From contig SEEY01000017.1 in NCBI GenBank assembly GCA_004211235.1, forward strand, positions 1-17,157: a stretch of DNA of 17,157 nt, written 5' to 3'. The DNA comes from Rubrivivax sp. (GTDB lineage Bacteria > Pseudomonadota > Gammaproteobacteria > Burkholderiales > Burkholderiaceae). A program made the position numbers and the translations under genes. Below are positions 1 through 6,795 of the stretch, piece by piece. Every line of letters starts with the position of its first letter. Position 1 is the stretch's first letter. The notes under the pieces are model-generated. The model searched no databases. It had not been told where the DNA came from and saw only the letters and a program-made list of their open reading frames with translations.

Positions 1-1270
<1,270 letters not shown>

Positions 1271-1490
1271 CGATGGACTCCGCTGACTATGGTGGTTTCG
1301 CGCGAGTCTAGGGACCGGGGCGCCTCGCCCGCGTCTCCAGGGGTGAGATTCGTCTCGTGCGCGCCACGCCGACTATCGTTCTGGGGGCTTGTCGAAGCCG
1401 CGGCAGTGCCGCCGCTGCGATGGCTCCTAGGGGCAGAGGGTCACAAGACCTCTGTCATCATCAGGCGATGAAACTGGAAGGATCTTGGGC
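1271..1490. other. Divergent intergenic spacer between receptor and cyanophycinase genes
   Basis: This 220-bp spacer must hold the promoters of both divergent genes. I see no strong sigma-70 pair. Small inverted repeats are present: GAGA-TTCG-TCTC near 1345-1356 and GCGGC-AGT-GCCGC at 1400-1412. A single CTGTCAT heptamer lies at 1452-1458, but no second copy follows at 11 bp, so I do not call it a Pho box. No operator can be assigned. Confidence 0.5.
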
Positions 1491-2987
1491 ATGAGGGCAT
1501 GGGTTGGGATTGGGGCCGTTCTGGCGGCCATGGCATTGGCGGCGGGCGCGCAGGCGGCGCCGGCCACCGCGGCACCGGCGGCGAGCGCCGCGCCGGGCTT
1601 CCGGTTGTTCCGCCCGGCAACACCGGCCCCGGTGGCCACGCCGCCCTCCGCAGCGCGGCCCCCTGCGGGCAAGGCTTTGCCCGCGACGCCGGCCGCTTCG
1701 GCCCCCGCCGCCGCACCGGCGCCGGCACCGGTGGTGGACGCCGAGCCGCCGATCCGCGGCTATGCCGTCCCCATCGGCGGCGCGTTGAAGGCCGACAACG
1801 ACGAGGTCTGGCAGCGCATCGTGCAGCTGGCCGGCGGCAAGGGCGCGCGCTTCGTCGTGTTCGGCACGGCCAGCGAGGAGCCCGAGGCCAGCGCCAAGCA
1901 GGTGGTGGACTTGCTGCAGCGCCGAGGCGCGGTGGCCGAGGCCCTGCCGGTGGCGCCCAAGTTCCTGTGGGTGGACCTGAACAAGGTCGTGCGGGACCCG
2001 GCCCTCATTGCCAAGGTCAAGGCGGCGCGGGGTGTCTTCTTCACCGGTGGCGTGCAGGCCCGCATCGTCGACGTGCTGCAGCCCGGCGGGCAGAGCACGC
2101 CGATGCTGGAGGCGATCTGGGACGTCTACCGCAAGGGCGGCGTCATTGCCGGCACATCGGCCGGCGCGGCCATCATGAGCACGGTGATGTTCCGTGACCC
2201 GCCCGGCATCGTCGACATCCTCAAGGGCCAGCTCACCGATGGCAAGCAGGTGGACCGCGGCCTGGGCTTTGTCGGCCCGCACCTGTTCGTCGACCAGCAT
2301 TTCCTGAAGCGTGGCCGCTTCGGCCGCATGATCCCGCTGATGATGGCCAAGGGCTACAAGATCGGCCTGGGCGTGGACGAGAACACCGCGGCCGTCATCC
2401 GCGGTGACGAGATCGAGGTCATCGGCGACCGCGGTTGCCTGGTCGTCGATCTGACCGAGGCCAAGACCGATGCGTCGCTCGGCGCCTTCAACGTGCAGGG
2501 CGCCCGGATGTCCTACCTGGAGCATGGCGACCGCTATCACATGCGGGCCCGCTCGACGACGCCGTCAGCGCCCAAGCTGCGTGGCGAGCTGCACGACGCC
2601 GAGTCGCCCAACTTCAGGCCTTACTACACCGATGACGTCTTCCACCTCGACATGCTGGGCGACTCCACCATCTCCGGTGCGATGAGCCGGCTCATCGACA
2701 GCGTCCACAAGGAGGTCAAGGGCCTGGCCTTCGACGTGCTGCCGCGTGCCAACGACCCGCTGGCCGAGCTGGGCTTCCTGTTCCGGCTCTACAAAGGTTC
2801 GGACTCCATGGGCTGGAGCACCGAGGAGTTCGGCGGCGAGCTGTTCACCGTGGCCAACCTCTACCTCGACATCAGCCCCGTGCGCCTGCCCATGCCGCTC
2901 TACGGTGGCTGGGCCGGGCCATCGAAGCCGCCGCCTGCGGTGCCCGCCCCGACGGCGCCAGCGGCGTCGGCGCCGTCGGGCCAGTAG
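1491..2987 (+). CDS. Secreted cyanophycinase (peptidase family S51, CphE-like)
   Basis: This 498-residue protein is a serine-type exopeptidase family member expected to hydrolyse cyanophycin (multi-L-arginyl-poly-L-aspartate) to beta-Asp-Arg dipeptides outside the cytoplasm. I chose ATG 1491 because GGAAGGAT at 1476-1483 lies seven bases upstream; a TTG at 1485 would be too close to it. Residues 1-22 form a signal peptide ending AGAQA. Residues 23-85 are an Ala/Pro-rich linker. The S51 core follows, with GG-x-Q (FFTGGVQ, about 184-189), the nucleophile elbow GTSAGAA (221-227, Ser223), DQHF (268-271) and GLGVDEN (292-298). About 150 residues follow the core, as in the longer extracellular CphE type; intracellular CphB is shorter. 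A Pro/Ala-rich tail ends the protein. It is about half identical by eye to the next gene, so they are paralogues. Cyanophycin as substrate is inferred from the family. Confidence 0.9.
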   Translation: MRAWVGIGAVLAAMALAAGAQAAPATAAPAASAAPGFRLFRPATPAPVATPPSAARPPAGKALPATPAASAPAAAPAPAPVVDAEPPIRGYAVPIGGALKADNDEVWQRIVQLAGGKGARFVVFGTASEEPEASAKQVVDLLQRRGAVAEALPVAPKFLWVDLNKVVRDPALIAKVKAARGVFFTGGVQARIVDVLQPGGQSTPMLEAIWDVYRKGGVIAGTSAGAAIMSTVMFRDPPGIVDILKGQLTDGKQVDRGLGFVGPHLFVDQHFLKRGRFGRMIPLMMAKGYKIGLGVDENTAAVIRGDEIEVIGDRGCLVVDLTEAKTDASLGAFNVQGARMSYLEHGDRYHMRARSTTPSAPKLRGELHDAESPNFRPYYTDDVFHLDMLGDSTISGAMSRLIDSVHKEVKGLAFDVLPRANDPLAELGFLFRLYKGSDSMGWSTEEFGGELFTVANLYLDISPVRLPMPLYGGWAGPSKPPPAVPAPTAPAASAPSGQ

Positions 2988-3027
2988 GGCCAGTAGGGCC
3001 AGTAGGGCCAGTAGGGCCAGTAGGGCC
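2978..3027 (+). repeat. 9-bp tandem repeat (CCAGTAGGG), five copies, across a stop codon
   Basis: The unit CCAGTAGGG occurs five times without change from 2981 to 3025, with partial flanks GGG (2978-2980) and CC (3026-3027). The first copy contains the stop codon of the upstream cyanophycinase (TAG 2985-2987). Because the unit is three codons long, each copy reads Gln-stop-Gly in that frame. Copy-number change by slippage would therefore keep the stop. Confidence 0.97.
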
Positions 3028-3146
3028 GGCCGCAGCGCCTGCTCACAAACGTTTCGTTGTCATCGGGCACGACCCGCTGTCACGGCCGGCGTGCGGCTGC
3101 GATCATTGCGGGCTCGTGAACCCAGCCTGCCCGGCGCCACGCTCAA

Positions 3147-4397
3147 TTGCAGATCCCTTCCCAAGCCGGCACCGTCGTCGTCATCGGCGGTGCGCTCAAA
3201 GCTGACAGCGACGCAGTCTGGCAGCGCATCGTCGACGAAGCCGGTGGCACTGGCGCGCGCATTGCCGTCTTCCCGACGGCGGCCTACGAGCCCGAGCGCA
3301 TCGCCGGCCAGATCGTCGCGGCGCTGGCCCGCTGCGGCGCCGTCGCCGAAGTCATCCCGGTCGCGCCGCATCTCGATGGCGTCGACCTGCAGGCCCGGCT
3401 GCACGACCCGGCGCTGATCGACCGCGTCGCCGGCTGCCGCGCGGTGTTCTTCTCGGGCGGCGCGCAGGAATACATCGTCGACACGCTGCAGCCCGGCGGC
3501 GAGCCGACCGCCATGCTCGGCGCCATCCGTACCGTCTTCGAGCGTGGCGGCGTGATCGCCGGCACCAGCGCAGGCGCGGCGGCGATGAGCCGCGTGATGT
3601 TCCGCGACGCGATGGACAACCTCGCCGTGCTGAAGGGCCTGTGGCGCGAAGGCCGCGAATACGACCGCGGCCTGGGCTTCGTGCGGGACGGTCTGCTCAT
3701 CGACCAGCACTTCCTCAAGCGCGGCCGCATCGGCCGCATGCTGCCCGCCCTGCACGCGCTCGGATGCCGCCTGGGCCTGGGCGTGGACGAGAACGCCGCC
3801 GTCGTCATCAAGGGTGAACAACTCGAGGTCATCGGCGGCAGCGGAGCCCTGCTCGTCGACCTGGGCGAGGCCACGCACGATGCGGCGCTGCCGGCCTTCA
3901 ACCTGCGCGGCGCAAGGCTGTGCTACCTCGACGCCGGCGACCGCCACGACCTCGCCAGCGGCGAGACGACGCCGGCCGCGCATCGGCACGACGGGCCGCG
4001 CATCGACCCGTCGGCGCCGGGCTTCGCGCCTGCAGGTGAGCCGCCGCGGTACTTCCTCGACATCCTGGGCGACGGCTGCCTGCTGGCCGCGCTCGAACAG
4101 CTGCTCGGCGGCGCCGAGCCCGACGTGTTCGGGCTGGCCTACCGCGCCCGGCCGCAGGCGGGGGATGAGCGGCCCCATCTCGGTTTCGAATTCCGTCTGC
4201 ATCGGGGGCCGGGCCTGGTCGGCTGGCGGGACCGCACGCCCGCAGCCGAGGGCTTCACGCTGCTGGGCGCGCGGCTGGACGTGATCCCGGTGCGCGTGGC
4301 GATGCCGCTGTACACGCCGCTGGAGGCCGGGCATCGGCCAGAGGTCGACCTGCAGCGGCATCTTCCGGGAGAGCGTGATGACGATGATCAGCGGTGA
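3147..4397 (+). CDS. Second cyanophycinase paralogue without signal peptide (peptidase S51)
   Basis: This 416-residue protein is very similar to the upstream secreted cyanophycinase but begins almost directly with the S51 fold (MQIPSQAGTVVVIGGAL). Motifs are FFSGGAQ (about 101-107), GTSAGAA (139-145, Ser141), DQHF (186-189) and GLGVDEN (210-216). It keeps the same C-terminal extension, ending in a PVRVAMPLY segment that matches PVRLPMPLY in the paralogue. The start is TTG at 3147. An in-frame TGA at 3117-3119 and no other start codon in between leave no room for a signal peptide. No clear Shine-Dalgarno precedes it, so the start is less certain than the gene. The expected location is the cytoplasm, where it may act on imported or stored cyanophycin. 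No cphA-type synthetase is in the window. It overlaps the next gene by about 20 bp, suggesting translational coupling. Confidence 0.9.
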   Translation: MQIPSQAGTVVVIGGALKADSDAVWQRIVDEAGGTGARIAVFPTAAYEPERIAGQIVAALARCGAVAEVIPVAPHLDGVDLQARLHDPALIDRVAGCRAVFFSGGAQEYIVDTLQPGGEPTAMLGAIRTVFERGGVIAGTSAGAAAMSRVMFRDAMDNLAVLKGLWREGREYDRGLGFVRDGLLIDQHFLKRGRIGRMLPALHALGCRLGLGVDENAAVVIKGEQLEVIGGSGALLVDLGEATHDAALPAFNLRGARLCYLDAGDRHDLASGETTPAAHRHDGPRIDPSAPGFAPAGEPPRYFLDILGDGCLLAALEQLLGGAEPDVFGLAYRARPQAGDERPHLGFEFRLHRGPGLVGWRDRTPAAEGFTLLGARLDVIPVRVAMPLYTPLEAGHRPEVDLQRHLPGERDDDDQR

Positions 4398-4770
4398 ATT
4401 CAGCGTGGGCATGGCCGCCCGCGACGCAGAGGGCCCCAGCCCCGCCATCGGCCGCATGCTGCTCGACAAGCAGTACCACGGTGCGCTGCAGGCCCACGGC
4501 GCCGGCCAGATGCTGGCCACGCATGGCAGCGTCGCCGGTTCGGCCGCCTACGTGGCGCTGGAGACGGTGACCGGCTCGCTGCAGGGCCGCGAGGGCAGCT
4601 TCGCCCTCGTGCATCGCGGTCTGATGGAACGCGGCACGCCGACGCTGGAGATCGCCGTCGTGCCCGACTCCGGCACCGGCGCACTCTCGGGGCTGAGTGG
4701 CCGCATGGCCATCCGCGTCGAGGGCCACCAGCATTTCTACGATTTCGACGTCACGCTGCCGGAGCTTTGA
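4378..4770 (+). CDS. DUF3224 family protein
   Basis: This 130-residue protein has no signal peptide or membrane segment. It matches the DUF3224 pattern as I recall it: an opening beta strand with GEFSV, a GRMLLDKQYHGALQAHGAG stretch, GSAAYVALETVTGSL, GREGSFALVHRG and the near-invariant VVPDSGTGALSGLSG, ending HFYDFDVTLPEL. The family is a small beta-barrel-like domain of unknown biochemical function. I chose ATG 4378 because GGGAG (4367-4371) is six bases upstream; GTG 4375 is too close, and ATG 4384 is a possible alternative. The gene overlaps the end of the cyanophycinase and is followed one base later by the next gene, so the three are probably co-transcribed. A link to cyanophycin use rests only on that arrangement. 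Confidence 0.85.
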   Translation: MTMISGEFSVGMAARDAEGPSPAIGRMLLDKQYHGALQAHGAGQMLATHGSVAGSAAYVALETVTGSLQGREGSFALVHRGLMERGTPTLEIAVVPDSGTGALSGLSGRMAIRVEGHQHFYDFDVTLPEL

Positions 4771-4771
4771 C

Positions 4772-5173
4772 ATGAAGACCACCTCGCTGGCACTGGGCAC
4801 GGCATTGCTCGCCGCCACCGCCGCCCACGCAACCGAGGTCGGCGTGTCCGTCCAGATCGGCCAGCCTGGCTTCTACGGCCGCATCGACATCGGCAACACG
4901 CCGCCGCCGGTGGTGCTGCGGGAGCCGGTCTGGGTGCAGCGCCGGCCGGTGCATGTCGAGCCTGTCTACATGCGCATCCCGCCTGGCCACCAGAAGCACT
5001 GGAGCAAACACTGCGCGCGCTACAACGCCTGCGGGGTGCCGGTGTACTTCGTCCAGGAGGACTGGTACCAGGAGCGGTATGAACGCCCGAGGAATGACGA
5101 GCCGGGCCATGGCAAGGGCCACAAGGAGCACGGCAAGAGCAAAGGCCAGGGCCACGGCAAGGACCGCGACTAG
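4772..5173 (+). CDS. Small exported protein with His/Lys/Gly-rich tail, function unknown
   Basis: This 133-residue protein starts at ATG 4772, one base after the previous stop, with GGAG at 4761-4764 seven bases upstream. The frame is open further 5' but that part lies inside DUF3224 coding sequence. Residues 1-20 are a clear signal peptide ending AAHA. The mature part has GVSVQIGQPGFYGRIDIG, a Pro/Val-rich stretch (PPPVVLREPVWVQRRPVHVEP) and a segment with two cysteines (Cys81, Cys87) around HWSKHCARYNACG. From residue 111 the tail is built of short GHGK/HGK-like units and is highly basic. Similar exported proteins of unknown function are, to my knowledge, common in Burkholderiales. The tail could bind metal ions or a polyanion, but nothing here proves either. 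Confidence 0.82.
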   Translation: MKTTSLALGTALLAATAAHATEVGVSVQIGQPGFYGRIDIGNTPPPVVLREPVWVQRRPVHVEPVYMRIPPGHQKHWSKHCARYNACGVPVYFVQEDWYQERYERPRNDEPGHGKGHKEHGKSKGQGHGKDRD

Positions 5174-5215
5174 GCCCGGGACCAGGGCAGGGCGCCGGCG
5201 CGACACAATCGTGCC

Positions 5216-5728
5216 ATGGCTGAACCCGACTGCATTTCCAACCGTCCCGAAGGCTTCCAGCGCGTCAGCGCCGCGCTCGCGGCCGGCGGCCATCCGCACC
5301 TTCCGCTGTGGCTGGAGGCCTCCGCCCGCACCGCCCAGGAGGCCGCCGACGCGCTCGGCGTCACGCTGGGCCAGATTGCCAAGTCCGTCGTCTTCCGCCG
5401 CAAGGCCGACGACTCCGCCGTGCTGGTCATCACCTCCGGCGACCGACGCGTCGACGAGTCCAAACTCAAGCCTCACACCGGGGCGCTCGGCCGGGCGGAT
5501 GCCGACTTCGTCAAGGCGCGCACGGGCTTCTCCATCGGCGGCGTGTCGCCCGCCGGATTCGCGCCCAGCGACGGGGCGCCCCCGCCACAGCTTTTCATCG
5601 ACCGCGAATTGTTCCGTTTCGACGTCATCTGGGCCGCCGCCGGGCATCCGAACGGCGTGTTCAGGCTGACACCGCAGCAGCTGCAGGCGCTGACCGGTGC
5701 GCCGGTCATCGACGTGGTGCAGTCGTGA
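5216..5728 (+). CDS. YbaK/ProX-family aminoacyl-tRNA deacylase domain protein
   Basis: This 170-residue stand-alone domain belongs to the YbaK/INS superfamily, whose members hydrolyse mischarged aminoacyl-tRNAs (for example Cys-tRNA-Pro or Ala-tRNA-Pro) in the cytoplasm. Seen here are the conserved lysine in QIAKSVVFR (Lys56), the VLVITSGDRRVDESKL strand-helix and the GFSIGGVSPAGF loop (about 104-115) that lines the editing pocket in this family. Length is slightly above the roughly 160 residues of YbaK. The exact tRNA substrate cannot be assigned; it looks more diverged than E. coli YbaK. No Shine-Dalgarno precedes ATG 5216. A CACAAT hexamer at 5204-5209 ends six bases before it, so a leaderless message is possible. 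The stop overlaps the next start (GTGA), indicating coupling. Confidence 0.88.
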   Translation: MAEPDCISNRPEGFQRVSAALAAGGHPHLPLWLEASARTAQEAADALGVTLGQIAKSVVFRRKADDSAVLVITSGDRRVDESKLKPHTGALGRADADFVKARTGFSIGGVSPAGFAPSDGAPPPQLFIDRELFRFDVIWAAAGHPNGVFRLTPQQLQALTGAPVIDVVQS

Positions 5729-5952
5729 CGCCCGTGGTCGCCTCGCCCTGCATCGACGTCTGCGAGATGGACGCCGCCACCGGCTGGTGCCGCGGCTGTG
5801 CGCGCAGCCTCCAGGAGATCGCCGGCTGGGGCGGCGCACCGGCGACGGTGCAACGCCAGATCCTCGATCAGCTGCCCGCGCGGCGCGTCCAGCTGCATCG
5901 CCACGGCGTGTGGCTGGGTGCGATGCCAGCGAACATGGAGCCACAGCGATGA
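5725..5952 (+). CDS. DUF1289 four-cysteine small protein
   Basis: This 75-residue protein starts at GTG 5725, overlapping the previous stop by 4 bp, and ends in an ATGA overlap with the next gene. The frame is open upstream, but that extension lies wholly within the YbaK-domain gene. The DUF1289 signature is complete: SPCIDVC (Cys9, Cys13) and TGWCRGCARSLQEIAGW (Cys22, Cys25), followed by a short helix rich in Gln/Arg. The cysteine spacing suggests a metal or Fe-S site, but the family function is not established to my knowledge. The neighbours do not suggest a specific pathway. Confidence 0.88.
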   Translation: MTPVVASPCIDVCEMDAATGWCRGCARSLQEIAGWGGAPATVQRQILDQLPARRVQLHRHGVWLGAMPANMEPQR

Positions 5953-6608
5953 AGCAGCTGACCTTCTACTTCGACCCCGTCTCTCCCTACGCCGCCCTCG
6001 GCTTCGAGGCGCTGCCCGAGACGCTCGCCGGCCGCAGCGTCGAGGTCGTCTACCGGCCCATCCTGTTCGCTGCCTTGCTGCAGGCACTCGGGCAGAAGGG
6101 GCCGGCCGAGATCGACGCCAAGCGGCGCTGGACCTTCCGCCAGGTCGCGTGGCTGGCGCATGCCCAGGGCGTCGTGCTCGACCCGCCGGCCCAACATCCG
6201 TTCAACCCCCTGCCGCTGCTGCGCCTGGCCTGGGCTTGCGCAGCGCCCGAGGGCCAGCCCGGCGACACGCCAGGCCGCTGGGTCGTGGAGCAGCTCTTTC
6301 ACCACGTCTGGCGCGGCGCGGGTGCCGATGCCAGCGATGCCGCACGTCTCGCCACGCTGACCAGCCTCCTGGCGCCTGCGCAGGACCCGGCCAGCGATGC
6401 GGTCAAGCAGCGCCTGCGCGCCGAGACCGAGGCGGCGCTCGCGCTGGGTGTGTTCGGCGTGCCTACCGTCGAGTTCGAGGGGCGTCTGTTCTGGGGCCAG
6501 GACGCGCTGCCGATGCTGCGCGCGGCGCTCGACGGCGACCCCTGGTTTCGCAGCGGCGCGTGGGAGTCGGCGGCCCAGCCGCGCCCCGGCGTCGCCCGCA
6601 AGCACTGA
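5949..6608 (+). CDS. 2-hydroxychromene-2-carboxylate isomerase-like protein (DsbA fold)
   Basis: This 219-residue protein starts at ATG 5949, overlapping the DUF1289 stop by 4 bp. It has the N-terminal motif FYFDPVSPYAALGFEAL, where Ser12 takes the place of the active-site cysteine of DsbA/kappa-class GST relatives, and the C-terminal GVFGVPTVEFEGRLFWGQDALPML motif with the cis-Pro. In the family these enzymes are glutathione-dependent isomerases in aromatic degradation. No other aromatic-degradation gene is nearby, so the real substrate may differ; many genomes carry such stand-alone paralogues. No CXXC is present, so a thiol oxidase role is unlikely. It has no signal peptide and is cytoplasmic. 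Confidence 0.87.
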   Translation: MKQLTFYFDPVSPYAALGFEALPETLAGRSVEVVYRPILFAALLQALGQKGPAEIDAKRRWTFRQVAWLAHAQGVVLDPPAQHPFNPLPLLRLAWACAAPEGQPGDTPGRWVVEQLFHHVWRGAGADASDAARLATLTSLLAPAQDPASDAVKQRLRAETEAALALGVFGVPTVEFEGRLFWGQDALPMLRAALDGDPWFRSGAWESAAQPRPGVARKH

Positions 6609-6618
6609 TGCAGACCGT

Positions 6619-6689
6619 CTCGGGATTTACCCCCGAGCCGCATCTTTTCCCGCATTGAGAAATGCAAACCTCGGGTTCGTGCGGGGTTT
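6619..6689 (+). terminator. Possible weak terminator region after the three-gene unit
   Basis: Two hairpins can form. One pairs CTCGGG (6619-6624) with CCCGAG (6632-6637) and is followed by a run with TTTT near 6645. The other pairs AAACCTCG (6666-6673) with CGGGGTTT (6682-6689), with one G-U pair and an 8-nt loop. CCCGAG can also pair with a second CTCGGG at 6670-6675, so some folds exclude each other. Neither has a long T-tract, so termination is only plausible. Confidence 0.35.
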
Positions 6690-6743
6690 GTCAGTTTCGA
6701 TTCAGGCTCGTGTCAGAACACGGTCAGAGGGACTGTGAATAGT
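6688..6743 (+). promoter_or_regulatory. Candidate Pho-box-like array of four 11-bp repeats with -10 element
   Basis: TCAG occurs at 6691, 6702, 6713 and 6724, exactly 11 bp apart each time. The heptamers are TTGTCAG, GATTCAG, GTGTCAG and CGGTCAG, each followed by four variable bases. This is the geometry of PhoB boxes (CTGTCAT, 4 bp, CTGTCAT) and of other OmpR-family sites. There is no good -35, as expected at PhoB-activated promoters. A -10-like AATAGT (6738-6743) begins ten bases after the last repeat, and the transporter ATG is 53 bases further on. The specific regulator is an inference. Confidence 0.5.
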
Positions 6744-6795
6744 CGCAACCAAGGGAAGCCTGTGGGGCGGCCCGACAACAGACGGAGACTTATCA

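Noticed and set aside
1452..1458. CTGTCAT, a perfect PhoB-type heptamer, upstream of the first cyanophycinase
   Set aside because: No second heptamer lies 11 bp on either side, so a single match is not evidence of a Pho box.
3060..4520. 486-codon minus-strand frame opposite the second cyanophycinase
   Set aside because: It has no family motif, and the + strand frame carries all S51 catalytic motifs.
5192..5201. GCGCCGGCGC palindrome before the YbaK-domain gene
   Set aside because: Short GC palindromes are expected by chance in such DNA; there is no T-tract or repeated copy.
5308..5724. Upstream extension of the DUF1289 frame, which would make a 214-residue fusion
   Set aside because: The extension is an Arg-rich out-of-frame reading of the YbaK-domain gene; the GTG at 5725 with a 4-bp overlap is the natural start.
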